Assembly (NCBI RefSeq): GCF_025149945.1
Contig: NZ_JALXVH010000028.1
Coordinates: 1 to 38,197 of the forward strand
DNA: 38,197 nucleotides
Direction of reading: 5' to 3'
From: Kocuria sp. p3-SID1428
GTDB lineage: Bacteria; Actinomycetota; Actinomycetes; Actinomycetales; Micrococcaceae
Part shown: positions 10,502 to 19,184 of the stretch, one piece after another
How the letters are laid out: each line of letters begins with the position of its first letter
How positions within the stretch are numbered: position 1 is the stretch's first letter
The notes under the pieces: model-generated
What the model saw: the letters and a program-made list of their open reading frames with translations, nothing else
Told to the model about the DNA's origin: nothing
Database searches by the model: none
Translations under genes and position numbers: made by a program

Positions 10502-11801
10502 GGACGCCGCCCTCCTTCGTCATATTCGTCGTGGTGGTCTCAGTCACGGCCTCCGGGGAGCTGTCGTCCCACGGAGCCCCGGTGCCCGGCTCGGTGTTGT
10601 TGGCCAGGTGATGGACCGCGTCGTCGTCGGAGGAGCCCACCGCGGACATCAGGGTCACGCGCGGGATCACGCCCAGGAAGCGTCCGTCGTCGTCCACCAC
10701 CACGTGCGGCACGGGGTTCTCGGCCGAGGTGGCGAACAGCTGGGAGATCAGGACGTCGCGATGCACCGTGGGCAGCTCGTACTGATCGGACCACGGCAGC
10801 TCGGAGCTCTCCTCGCGCACGGCGCGGGCGATGTCGTCCTCCCAGAGCACGCCGCGCGGAGTGCGGTCGTCGTTGAGCACCAGCAGCCAGCTGCTCTGGT
10901 TCTCGCGCACCAGACGGTGCGCCGTCTTGGGCCCCTGGCTGGGCCCGAGGACCGACGGCGGCTGCTCCATGATCGCCTCGGCGCTCAGGACGCGCGTGCG
11001 GTCCACGTCCTGCACGAAGGCCGAGACGTAGTCATTGGCGGGATCGTTGAGGATCTCCTCGGAGGTGCCGATCTGCACGATCCGTCCGTCGCGCATGATC
11101 GCGATCCGGTCGCCCAGGCGCATGGCCTCGTTGAGGTCATGGGTGATGAACAGGATCGTCTTGTGCAGCTTGCGCTGCAGCTCCACGAGCTGATCCTGCA
11201 TGTCCCTGCGGATCAGCGGGTCCAGGGCGGAGAAGGCCTCGTCCATGAGCAGGACCTCGGTGTCGGCGGCCAGCGCTCGGGCCAGGCCGACGCGCTGGCG
11301 CATGCCGCCCGAGAGCTGATGCGGATAGGACGAGCCCCATCCCTCCAAGCCGACCATGGCCAACGCCTCCTCGGCCTTGGCCCCGCGCTGCTTCTCCGGC
11401 ACGCCCTTGATCTCGAGGCCGTAGGCGGCGTTCTGCCCGACCGTGCGGTGCGGAAGCAGGGCGAAGTTCTGGAACACCATGGAGATCTTGTCGCGGCGCA
11501 CGCGGCGCAGCTGCTCCTTGGACATGCCGGTGATGGACTCGCCGTCGATGCTCAGGTCCCCGGCCGTGGCGTCGTAGAGTCCGTTGACCATGCGGATCAG
11601 CGTGGACTTGCCGGAGCCGGACAGGCCCATCACGACGAAGATCTCGCCGCGGCGGACCTCGAAATCGGCATCGATCACGGCGGCGGTGCTGCCCTGCTCG
11701 CGCAGGCTCTGACGATCTGCTCCGTTCTCCAGCTGCTCGACGGCCCGGTGCGGGCGCGGCCCGAACACCTTGTACAGACCGGAGGCTGCGATGACTGACA
11801 T
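10491..11801 (-). CDS. Glycine betaine/proline ABC transporter ATPase with CBS-like C-terminus
   Basis: A 436-residue ATPase of the ProV/OpuAA family. Walker A GLSGSGKST is at 59-67, signature LSGGMRQR at 163-170, Walker B LLMDEAFSALD at 184-194, and the switch histidine is in ITHDLNEAM. Residues about 275-395 look like a pair of CBS modules, which in OpuA-type transporters sense ionic strength or c-di-AMP. The tail is Thr/Glu-rich. The start at 11801 was chosen because AAGGAG lies 6 nt upstream; the ATG at 11816 lacks this. First gene of the operon, so its promoter should lie in the 378 bp upstream. Confidence 0.93.
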   Translation of the reverse strand: MSVIAASGLYKVFGPRPHRAVEQLENGADRQSLREQGSTAAVIDADFEVRRGEIFVVMGLSGSGKSTLIRMVNGLYDATAGDLSIDGESITGMSKEQLRRVRRDKISMVFQNFALLPHRTVGQNAAYGLEIKGVPEKQRGAKAEEALAMVGLEGWGSSYPHQLSGGMRQRVGLARALAADTEVLLMDEAFSALDPLIRRDMQDQLVELQRKLHKTILFITHDLNEAMRLGDRIAIMRDGRIVQIGTSEEILNDPANDYVSAFVQDVDRTRVLSAEAIMEQPPSVLGPSQGPKTAHRLVRENQSSWLLVLNDDRTPRGVLWEDDIARAVREESSELPWSDQYELPTVHRDVLISQLFATSAENPVPHVVVDDDGRFLGVIPRVTLMSAVGSSDDDAVHHLANNTEPGTGAPWDDSSPEAVTETTTTNMTKEGGVRES

Positions 11802-12179
11802 AGGCGCTCCTTGCATGCGCGCAGGCTGAGCTGCGACCGAGCCGCCTGCCCGGCCTTCGCTCAGCGCTGTCTGCGCATTCTCCGTGCGGATTCTGAGGAC
11901 AATCCCTGTCGACGTTAATCAGCGATCCGGGTGATCCCAAGGAGGAAGGACTCGGCGCACGGGCCTCACGGAGCTCAGGAGCGCGGCCCGCAGAGCCGCC
12001 TGATCTGGGGTGATGACGCCAATGAGGCGACGATCACCGCGTTCAGAAGATCGTCGGCATGCGATGCCGATCCTGATTCATATTTCCTGATGACTGGATT
12101 CAGCCAGATTCCGGCGCTATTATGCGCGCCCCTAGCGGTTCGGGCGGATGTCGCCGAGGGTCGGCTCAAGCCAGCACTC
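11802..12179. other. Intergenic region upstream of the betaine operon
   Basis: 378 bp with no credible gene, noticeably less G+C-rich around 12040-12125. On the minus strand a TTGGGA / TAACGT pair with 17-bp spacing at about 11913-11941 is a weak promoter candidate. A perfect palindrome TCGGCAT-GCG-ATGCCGA at 12054-12070 may be an operator. A CATAAT hexamer on the minus strand near 12118 could belong to a second, more distal promoter. Confidence 0.4.
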
Positions 12180-12812
12180 TCAGCCCGAGACGCGCCCGAA
12201 GGCCTCCTGCACACCCCACTGCGCGCGCAGCCGCTCGAGCAGCCCGCGGCGCACGGTCGGCCACTCCGCGGCGGTGATCGAGAAGACGACCGTGTCGCGC
12301 AGCGAGCCGTCGTCCATGAGCTGGTGGCTGCGAAGCACCCCGTCCTGCTTGGCCCCCAGTGCCGCGATCGCGGCCCGGGACTGGCGGTTGTGCCAGTGCG
12401 TGCGGAACTCGACGGCGATGCACTCCAGGTCCTCGAAGGCCCGGGCCAGCATCAGCAGCTTGATCTGAGGGTTGACCCCTGTCCCCTGCACGCTGCGGGC
12501 CAGCCAGGTGGAGCCGATCTCCAGGCGCCGATGCTCGGACTCGATGTGCATGAACGTGGTCATCCCGACCGCACGGCCGTCGGCATCGAGCACGGCCCAC
12601 GGGACCATTGAGCCCGCGGCGTGCTGGCGGTGGCGCAGCGCGATCTCCTCGGCCACGGACGCTGGTTCGGCAGCCGGGATGCGGGTGTACCACAACGACT
12701 GCATGCCCTTCTGGCCGGCGGCGGCCGCCAGGTCCTCGGCATGCCCATCGGACAGCGGGACGAGGGAGGCCAGCGGGCCTCGCAGCGCCGGGATGCTCAG
12801 GAAGTCGTCCAT
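12180..12812 (-). CDS. GNAT-family N-acetyltransferase (RimJ/RimL-like)
   Basis: A 210-residue cytosolic acetyltransferase. It opens with the family pattern LRGPLASLVPLSDGHAEDL and contains AVGMTTFMHIESEHRRLEIGSTWLARSVQGTGVNPQIKLLML, where an acetyl-CoA loop is expected, then RTHWHNRQSRAAIAALGAKQDGVLRSH, typical of RimL-like proteins. The substrate (protein N-terminus, amino acid or antibiotic) is unknown. The start is uncertain: ATG 12812 fits family length but has no clear ribosome site, and a GTG at 12848 in the same frame is possible. It follows the truncated MFS gene on the same strand. Confidence 0.8.
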   Translation of the reverse strand: MDDFLSIPALRGPLASLVPLSDGHAEDLAAAAGQKGMQSLWYTRIPAAEPASVAEEIALRHRQHAAGSMVPWAVLDADGRAVGMTTFMHIESEHRRLEIGSTWLARSVQGTGVNPQIKLLMLARAFEDLECIAVEFRTHWHNRQSRAAIAALGAKQDGVLRSHQLMDDGSLRDTVVFSITAAEWPTVRRGLLERLRAQWGVQEAFGRVSG

Positions 12813-12863
12813 GGGTGTCAGCTTAGGCCCGGGCGTCGACTTCGCCACGGGGCTGTGGGGCCC

Positions 12864-13482
12864 TCACCGCTGGAGGTGCTTGGCCCGGGGCTGCTCCGCG
12901 CGGTGGCGCACCACCGGCTCGCCGGTCAGCGGGGAGATCCGCACCGGCTTGAATCCGGGCAGCAGCAGTCCTGCCAGCATGGCAGCGGCCAGCGCGATGG
13001 CACCGGCCGCGATCGCGGGAACGGCGCCGTTGATGAAGCCGTCCGGGCTCAGCTCGCCGCCTGCGGTCGTGAACACGGACGACAGCGCTGCGATGCCCAG
13101 GGCCACGCCGATCTCACGGGCCGTCGAATTCGTCCCGGAGGCCACGGCCTGGTCCTCCAGGGCGATCCCATCCAGCACGGCGAAGGCGATCGGGGCGAAC
13201 ACCAGCCCCATGCCGATCCCCGCGAGCGCGAAGGGCGGCACCAGTCGGATGTACTCGACGTCCGCATCCAGCACGAGCGCGATCCAGACCAGGCTGGCCG
13301 TCATGCAGGCCAGCCCGGTCAGCGGCTCGACGACCAGCCGCGCCATGGTCCACGGCATGGTCCGCACACCGGCCTCCAGTGCCGTGGCCCCCTGGGCCAC
13401 CTGCAGGAACTGGATGAGGATGAACACCGTTCCGAAGATGCCCAGCGAGAACAGCACCCCCACGACGTTCGCCACACGGCTT
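12864..13482 (-). pseudogene. DHA2-type MFS multidrug exporter, 5' half deleted
   Basis: About 205 residues match only the C-terminal half of 14-helix EmrB/QacA-like exporters: RVANVVGVLFSLGIFGTVFI, then GIGMGLVFAPIAFAVLDGI, VASGTNSTAREIGVALGIA, and a final helix ending GLLLPGFKP. The first seven or so helices, motif A and a start codon are missing. The reading frame runs upstream into unrelated Arg-rich sequence that overlaps the antisense TetR fragment. The break is at about 13475-13482, exactly where the TetR fragment begins. Confidence 0.82.
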
Positions 13483-13732
13483 CTTGAGCATCTACCGCCT
13501 GTTGCGCGTTGAGATCGGGCTCTCAGCGCAGCGCACGGAGACGCTGCTGGCACGGGGGATGCTGATCAACACCCTGCTCAACCTGCGGCTGCCGGACCTG
13601 GTGGAGGCCGATCAAGATGCCGACACGCTGCTGCGCGGGATCTTCCGGGAGACCTTCGACGACGTCGTCGCCACCGCAGCGCAGCACGCTCCCCTGCCGG
13701 AGGCGCACCGCTCGGCCGAGCCCGCTGGCTGA
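13478..13732 (+). pseudogene. TetR-family regulator, C-terminal fragment
   Basis: About 80 residues (ARGMLINTLLNLRLPDLVEA, LLRGIFRETFDDVVATAAQ) resemble the last helices of a TetR ligand-binding domain. No helix-turn-helix is present. The upstream sequence switches at once into the antisense MFS fragment. TetR genes commonly lie divergent from the MFS exporter they repress, and the two surviving 3' halves point away from each other as expected for that layout. Confidence 0.6.
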
Positions 13733-14109
13733 GGCCGGCGGAAGGCGTCTGAGCCCGGGTGGACGGCCAGGGCCCAGATCCTCTCGCCGACCACCCACAG
13801 GCCCATGGCGACCATGGCGATACCCGTGATCCGGCTGATGATGCCGGCAGCAGCAGGCTGTTCCGTGAACAGCCCTCGAGCAGCCACGCCCAGGAAGACG
13901 TTGAGGACCGGGGCCATCGCAGCCCAGGTCAGCCCGAGCGTCGCCAGCCGCACCCACAGCGGCAAGAAGGCTGCGGCGGAGACGAACCGCGGGAGGAAGC
14001 CCACGAAGAACACGAGCGACTTGGCGTTCAGCGGGCCGATCCCCGCAGCCACCACGAAGGCCACCACGACGTAGCCGATGCTGAGCCCGAGGACCGGAGC
14101 GGCCGCTAC
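13612..14109 (-). pseudogene. LysE/RhtB-type amino-acid exporter, N-terminally truncated
   Basis: The frame opens just after a TGA at 14112 and reads SIGYVVVAFVVAAGIGPLNA, KSLVFFVGFLPRFV, APVLNVFLGVAARGLF and ISRITGIAMVAMGLWVVGERI. This corresponds to the C-terminal half of a roughly 205-residue LysE-type translocator. The conserved N-terminal motif and start codon are absent. Beyond about 13738 the frame stays open but is no longer LysE-like and overlaps the TetR fragment antisense, so the 3' end may also be altered. Confidence 0.75.
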
Positions 14110-14300
14110 TCATCACACCGTCCGTCAGCAGACCCTGCCCCTCCCCGCTGCCGATCATTCAGTTCCAGATATTGGACCCCGGCGTGTGATCTACGTAACG
14201 TTCAAGATATCCCGATGCCTACCGCGTCCTCAGGACCGCAGATCGATCCGATCCGTCCGACGACCGCAGCATCACCCGGCGAGGAAGACAGAGGTGCACT

Positions 14301-16172
14301 GTGCAGTACCACCATCACGGATACGTCGCCCATGATCCGCTCGTGAAGGAGCCGGCCGGCACAGGAGTCGATCGGCCGACGGACCTGCCGGACACCATGG
14401 ACGTGCTCATCGTGGGCGCGGGACCGGCCGGAATCATCCAGGCCGCCCAGCTCTCGCGCTACCCCGGCATCAGCACGCGGATCATCGACTCCCGCCCGGG
14501 CCGCCTGGAGGTAGGCCGCGCCGACGGACTCTGGGCCCGAAGCAGCGAGACCTTCCAGGCCTACGGCTTCTTCGATCGCATCAACGCCGAGGCGCACCGG
14601 CTGGTCGATGTGCACTTCTGGGGGCCCGATCCCGAGGATCCCAGCCGGATCATGCGCGGCGTGCGAGCCGAGGACCCTCCCTCCGGCGTGAGCGAGTTCC
14701 CGTTCCTGATCGTCAATCAGGCCCGTGTCATCGACTACTTCGCCGAGTACGCCGAACGGGGCCCGGCCAGGATCACACCCGATTACGGCTACGAGTTCCT
14801 GGAGCTGGAGGTGGACGAGTCCCACGAGCATCCGGTCAAGGTGCTGCTGCGCGATCCTCAGGGCCAGGAGCGCACGGTGCGCGCCAAGTACGTCATCGGC
14901 AACGACGGCGCCCGCAGCCGAGTGCGCGACTGCACGGACATCGAGGTCGAGAAGGACCCCTCGGCCCACGCCTGGGCCGTGATGGACGTGCTGGCCGAGA
15001 CCGACTTCCCGGACATCCGCCAGAAGTGCGGGATCCTCTCGGACAAGCACGGCTCGATCCTGCTGATCCCCCGTGAGGGCGGCTTCCTGTTCCGGTTCTA
15101 CGTGTCCCTGGGCGATATCGACGACAGCAACCGCGAGCAGCTGCGCGCCACGACCGTCGAGGAGGCCGCCGAGCGCGCCAATCAGATCCTGCACCCGTAC
15201 TCGATCGAGGTGAAGGAGGTGACCTGGTACAGCGTCTACGAGGTGCGCCACACGGTGGCCAAGAAGTTCGACGACGTCCCCGTGGACCGGATCGGCAGCC
15301 AGGACCCGCGCGTCTTCATCGCCGGCGACGCCTGCCACACCCACAGCGCCAAGGCCGGCCAGGGCATGAACGTCTCCATGCAGGACGGCTGGAACCTGGC
15401 CTGGAAGCTGGGCCAGGTGCTCGAGGGCCGCAGCGATCCCTCGCTGCTGGCCACGTACTCGGCCGAGCGGCAGCAGATCGCCGAGAACCTCATCGCGTTC
15501 GACAAGGAATGGTCGTCCATGATGTCCAAGCGCCCGGAGGAGCTCGAGGACCCCGAGGAGATCGGGCGCTTCTACGCCGAGAACGCCGAGTTCCCCAACG
15601 GCTTCGCCACGCAGTACCCGGCGTCCTCGATCATCGGCCAGGACACCCACCAGCATCTGGCCGCCGGCTTCCCGATCGGCAAGCGCTTCCACTCCGCGCC
15701 CGTGCGCAGGGTGGCCGACACCTCCCCGCGGGAGCTGGGGCACCTGTTCGAGGCCGATGGCCGGTGGCGCCTGTACGCGTTCGCCGACCAGGACGGCTCG
15801 GCCGTCCGGGAGCTGGCCGAATGGCTGGAGGGCTCCGAGGACTCGCCCGTGCGCCGCTTCACGCCGCAGGGCTCCGATCTGAACAGCGTGTTCGACGCCA
15901 AGGTGATCTACCAGCAGCCGTACACGGAGATCGAGCTGGCCGATGTCCCGTCGCTGTTCCTGCCGAAGGTGGGACCGTACGCGCTCACCGATCGCGAGGA
16001 GGTCTTCGCCGCCGATCAGGACGCCGACATCTTCGACCTGCGCCAGGTGGACCGCGCGGGAGCCCTGGTCATCCAGCGCCCGGACATGTACGTGGCCCAC
16101 GTCCTGCCGCTGAGCGCCCGGGAGGAGATCACCGAGTTCTTCGCGCAGAACATGGTGGTCCCGACCGCCTGA
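14301..16172 (+). CDS. FAD-dependent aromatic hydroxylase (3-hydroxybenzoate 4-monooxygenase / phenol 2-monooxygenase type)
   Basis: A 623-residue flavoprotein monooxygenase. FAD-binding motif DVLIVGAGPAGIIQAAQL begins near residue 34, the DG motif is VIGNDGARSRVRD, and the GD motif is PRVFIAGDACHTHSAKAGQG with MNVSMQDGWNLAWKL. A C-terminal thioredoxin-like dimerisation domain (about 450-623) ends YVAHVLPLSAREEI, as in MobA and PhhA-type enzymes. The start MQYHHHGYV mirrors that of MobA, and AGAGG sits 6 nt before the GTG. It should ortho-hydroxylate a phenolic ring using NAD(P)H and O2. No ring-cleavage genes lie nearby, so the true substrate is open. Monocistronic. Confidence 0.88.
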   Translation: MQYHHHGYVAHDPLVKEPAGTGVDRPTDLPDTMDVLIVGAGPAGIIQAAQLSRYPGISTRIIDSRPGRLEVGRADGLWARSSETFQAYGFFDRINAEAHRLVDVHFWGPDPEDPSRIMRGVRAEDPPSGVSEFPFLIVNQARVIDYFAEYAERGPARITPDYGYEFLELEVDESHEHPVKVLLRDPQGQERTVRAKYVIGNDGARSRVRDCTDIEVEKDPSAHAWAVMDVLAETDFPDIRQKCGILSDKHGSILLIPREGGFLFRFYVSLGDIDDSNREQLRATTVEEAAERANQILHPYSIEVKEVTWYSVYEVRHTVAKKFDDVPVDRIGSQDPRVFIAGDACHTHSAKAGQGMNVSMQDGWNLAWKLGQVLEGRSDPSLLATYSAERQQIAENLIAFDKEWSSMMSKRPEELEDPEEIGRFYAENAEFPNGFATQYPASSIIGQDTHQHLAAGFPIGKRFHSAPVRRVADTSPRELGHLFEADGRWRLYAFADQDGSAVRELAEWLEGSEDSPVRRFTPQGSDLNSVFDAKVIYQQPYTEIELADVPSLFLPKVGPYALTDREEVFAADQDADIFDLRQVDRAGALVIQRPDMYVAHVLPLSAREEITEFFAQNMVVPTA

Positions 16173-16191
16173 CCCCTCACCGAACAGGGAA

Positions 16192-16223
16192 GCGCCCCGG
16201 CCGCCGCCTGGCGACCGGGGCGC
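16192..16223. terminator. Bidirectional hairpin terminator
   Basis: Arms GCGCCCCGG and CCGGGGCGC with a 14-nt loop between the convergent hydroxylase and YdhK genes, 20 nt after the first stop and 40 nt beyond the second. Confidence 0.65.
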
Positions 16224-16263
16224 AGCTCGTCCGCGACATGCTCGGGACGCTGTCGCCGATGGA

Positions 16264-16899
16264 TCACTCCACCGGCTCGAGCTCGCTCTCCACGACCCAC
16301 TTGTGGTTCGTCATCTCCATGCCGTCCATCGTCATGTCGACCATGTAGACGGTCTCGTCGGTGGAGCTGTCGATGGTGGCCTCTGCGCCCTCCATGCCCT
16401 CCATGTGATCTGCCTGGAGCACGACCTCGGTGCCGTCGGCCAGCGGTGCCTCGCCCGGGTCCTGCAGCTCCTCGTGCACGACCCACTTGTGATCCTCCAC
16501 GGGCTCGCCGCCATCGGTCGGGGTGTAGGACACGGAATAGGTGGTCGTGTCGAAGGCCCCGGAGACGGTGGCCTCCGCGCCCTCCATGCCGGGCATGTGA
16601 TCGGCAGTGACCCGGACCGTCTCCCCCACGGCGAAGGTCGGGTCCGACGCCTCCTGGATGCCCTCGGGCGCAGGCCCGCCGTCAGGATTGTGGGCGTGCC
16701 CGCCCTCCTCGGAGTGGCCCTCGTGCGCGTTCTCGGAGGCTGCGCCCGAGGACTCCGCGGACGTCGAGGCAGCGGCCGAGTGGCCCTCGTGGCCGCCTCC
16801 GGCGCTCTGGTCCTCTTCACCGGTGCCGCACGCGCTCAGCAGCAGCAGCCCTGCCGCTGCTGCAGCGGCCGCGCCGGTGGTCCTGAAGGTCCTGTTCAT
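16264..16899 (-). CDS. YdhK-family (DUF1541) copper-associated lipoprotein, copy 1
   Basis: A 211-residue lipoprotein with signal peptide and lipobox LLSAC. A His-rich tether (several HEGHS units) is followed by two DUF1541 repeats at about 90-140 and 150-205. Each repeat has an ADHMxGMEGAEAT block and a DHKWVVHEEL / NHKWVVESEL block; His, Met and Asp residues are plausible metal ligands. Such proteins accompany CopB ATPases and are thought to bind copper at the outer face of the membrane. It lies 70 nt after the CopB gene on the same strand and is probably cotranscribed. About three quarters of the residues in the two repeats agree with copy 2 at 36568 by eye. Confidence 0.9.
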   Translation of the reverse strand: MNRTFRTTGAAAAAAAGLLLLSACGTGEEDQSAGGGHEGHSAAASTSAESSGAASENAHEGHSEEGGHAHNPDGGPAPEGIQEASDPTFAVGETVRVTADHMPGMEGAEATVSGAFDTTTYSVSYTPTDGGEPVEDHKWVVHEELQDPGEAPLADGTEVVLQADHMEGMEGAEATIDSSTDETVYMVDMTMDGMEMTNHKWVVESELEPVE

Positions 16900-16969
16900 G
16901 TGATCGATCTCCTCTGATTCTTCAGTTGCCGTGCTGAATGGCGGGCCTTGCGGCCCTATGGGGAGGGCG

Positions 16970-19081
16970 TCAGCCCTGGCGCGAGGCCCACCGCACTGAC
17001 TCCTCCGGCGAGAGGTCCAGTCCGCGCAGGGTCTGGGCGTTGAGCGCGACCACCACGGTTGAGGCGCCCATCAGCAGCGCGCCCACGGCCATCGGCATCA
17101 CGAAGCCGATCGGGGCGAGCACGCCGGCGGCCAGCGGCACCGAGATGAGGTTGTAGCCGGCGGCCCACCAGAGGTTCTGCACCATCTTACGATAGGACGC
17201 CCTGGACAGCCGCACCACGGAGACCACGGAGCGGGGATCGTCCGAGGCCAGCACGATGCCGGCCGAGGCCATCGCCACATCCGTGCCCGCGCCGATGGCC
17301 AGACCGACATCCGCCTGAGCCAGGGCGGGGGCGTCGTTCACACCATCGCCGACCATGGCGACCTTTCGGCCCTTCGACTGCAGATCGCTGACGCGCTCGT
17401 TCTTGTCCTCGGGGCGCACCTGCGCCTCGATGCGGTCGATCCCGAGCTCTCGACCCACGGCATGGGCCACATTCTGGGCGTCACCGGTGAGCATGGCGGT
17501 CTCGACGCCCAGATCATGCAGGGCCTCGATTGCCTCGCGAGCGGCGGGTCGGACCTCGTCGGCCAGAGCGAGAGCGCCGATCGTGCGGCCGTCGCGCAGC
17601 ACGTGCAGCACGGTGCGGCCGTCGCGGTCCCACTGCTCGGAGGGCAGTGCCTGTGCGCCGGTCTGCTCGAGCAGCCCGGGCCCGCCCACACGGATCTGCG
17701 CGCCGTCGACGACCGCGGACACGCCGATCGCCGTGGAGCTGTCGTGCTCGGAGGCCTGCGGAACCTGCAGCCCGCGCTGCTCGGCGGCAGCGGCAATGGC
17801 TCGGGCCAGGGGGTGCTGGCTGCGGGCCTCTGCGGCAGCCGCCAGCGCGATGAGGCGGTCCACGTCGAGCCCGTCGGCGTCGTCGGCCAGCTGAGTCTCC
17901 AGCAGAGCCGGCTCGCCGCGGGTCAGCGTTCCGGTCTTGTCGAAGACGACGGTGTCGATCCCGCGCATGGCCTCCAGTGCGCCGCGGTCGGTGACCAGCA
18001 CGCCCTGACGGGCGGCCCGGCCGGTCGAGATGGACACGACCAGCGGGATCGCCAGGCCCAGCGCGTGCGGGCAGGCGATGACGAGCACGGTGACCACACG
18101 GGTCAGTGCCATGTCCGGCGTGCCCACGATCGCCCAGACGATCGCGGTGATCACCGCCGCACCCAGGGCGAACCAGAACAGCAGCGCGGCCGCCCGGTCC
18201 GCCAGGCGCTGCGCACGGGTGGACGATGACTGCGCCTGCTCCACCAGCCGACGGATGCCGGCCAGGGCGGTGTCCTCGCCGATCTCGGTGACCTCGAGGG
18301 TCAGGGGACGATCGGTGGCCACGGTCCCGGCCACGACCCGGTCGCCCTCCCCGCGCGAGACAGGGGTGGACTCGCCGGTGACCATGGACTCGTCGACGTC
18401 GGCCTGGCCGTCGGCGATGCGGCCGTCGGCCGGGATGCGGGCGCCCGGGCGCACGATCACCCGATCCCCCACACTGAGATCCGAGGGCGCGACGGTGCGG
18501 GTGGAGCCGTCGTCCTGCAGCAGCTCCGCCTCGTCCGGCAGCAGCGCCGCCAGCTCGTCGAGAGCGCTCGAGGTGCGTGCCAGGGAGGCCATCTCGACCC
18601 AGTGGCCCAGCAGCATGATGACCACCAGCAGCGCCAGCTCCCACCAGAACTCGAGCTGCGGGTCCAGAAGACCCAGGTGACTGCCCCAAGAGGCCAGGAA
18701 GGCCACCGTGATGCCCAAGGCGATCAGGGTCATCATCCCGGGGCTGCGCTGCCTGATCTCGTCGGCCGCGCCCGTCAGGAATGGGCGGCCGGTCCAGAGG
18801 TACAGCACGGTGCCCAGGATCGCCGGGATCCAGGCGATGACGGGGCTGTCCGGCGGGTCGTAGCCCACCAGGTCCGCGAAGGTCCCGCTGAGCAGGACCG
18901 TGGGGATCGCCAGAACCACCGAGATCCAGAACAGGCGGCGGAACATGGCCACGTGGTCGTGATGGCCCCCATGACCCCCATGACCCCCGTGGCCTTCATG
19001 GCCGCCATGGTCCGGGTGGCCATGCTCCTCGTGCGCGGCCGGATGACCGTGTTGCTGATGCTGTGAGTGCGTCGCTTCCAT
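16970..19081 (-). CDS. copB: CopB-type copper-exporting P1B ATPase, copy 1
   Basis: A 703-residue P-type ATPase. The N-terminus (1-43) is a Gly/His-rich metal tail and there is no CxxC HMA domain. The membrane motif is IACPHALGL (CPH, the P1B-3 signature), with TGES near residue 236, phosphorylation motif DKTGTLT near 380, TGDAQN, and [23 protein letters not shown]-type pumps export copper. Two adjacent ATGs occur; the second (19081) has AGGAGG 4 nt upstream, the first only 1 nt. A CsoR-like operator is in its promoter. Very similar to the disrupted copy at 34320. Confidence 0.94.
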   Translation of the reverse strand: MEATHSQHQQHGHPAAHEEHGHPDHGGHEGHGGHGGHGGHHDHVAMFRRLFWISVVLAIPTVLLSGTFADLVGYDPPDSPVIAWIPAILGTVLYLWTGRPFLTGAADEIRQRSPGMMTLIALGITVAFLASWGSHLGLLDPQLEFWWELALLVVIMLLGHWVEMASLARTSSALDELAALLPDEAELLQDDGSTRTVAPSDLSVGDRVIVRPGARIPADGRIADGQADVDESMVTGESTPVSRGEGDRVVAGTVATDRPLTLEVTEIGEDTALAGIRRLVEQAQSSSTRAQRLADRAAALLFWFALGAAVITAIVWAIVGTPDMALTRVVTVLVIACPHALGLAIPLVVSISTGRAARQGVLVTDRGALEAMRGIDTVVFDKTGTLTRGEPALLETQLADDADGLDVDRLIALAAAAEARSQHPLARAIAAAAEQRGLQVPQASEHDSSTAIGVSAVVDGAQIRVGGPGLLEQTGAQALPSEQWDRDGRTVLHVLRDGRTIGALALADEVRPAAREAIEALHDLGVETAMLTGDAQNVAHAVGRELGIDRIEAQVRPEDKNERVSDLQSKGRKVAMVGDGVNDAPALAQADVGLAIGAGTDVAMASAGIVLASDDPRSVVSVVRLSRASYRKMVQNLWWAAGYNLISVPLAAGVLAPIGFVMPMAVGALLMGASTVVVALNAQTLRGLDLSPEESVRWASRQG

Positions 19082-19098
19082 CATTCCTCCTGCACATG

Positions 19099-19127
19099 AC
19101 TATACCCCCATGGGGTATCATATCCAA
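19099..19127 (-). promoter_or_regulatory. copB promoter with CsoR-like operator in the spacer
   Basis: On the minus strand TTGGAT (-35, 19127-19122) and TATAGT (-10, 19104-19099) are separated by exactly 17 bp. The palindrome ATACCCC-ATGGGGGTAT (core 19101-19118) spans the spacer and -10, matching the TACCCC...GGGGTA pattern of CsoR operators. Repression in the absence of copper is the expected logic. No csoR gene is in the window. Confidence 0.78.
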
Positions 19128-19184
19128 TCGACCGGCGCACCCGCCCCCAGCGGCACCGGCTCCGCCGAGCCGCCCCGTCGGCCG

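Noticed and set aside
14202..16100. 632-codon minus-strand frame across the aromatic hydroxylase
   Set aside because: It is the antisense shadow of a well-supported MobA-like gene, with low-complexity Val/Leu/Arg composition and no domain.
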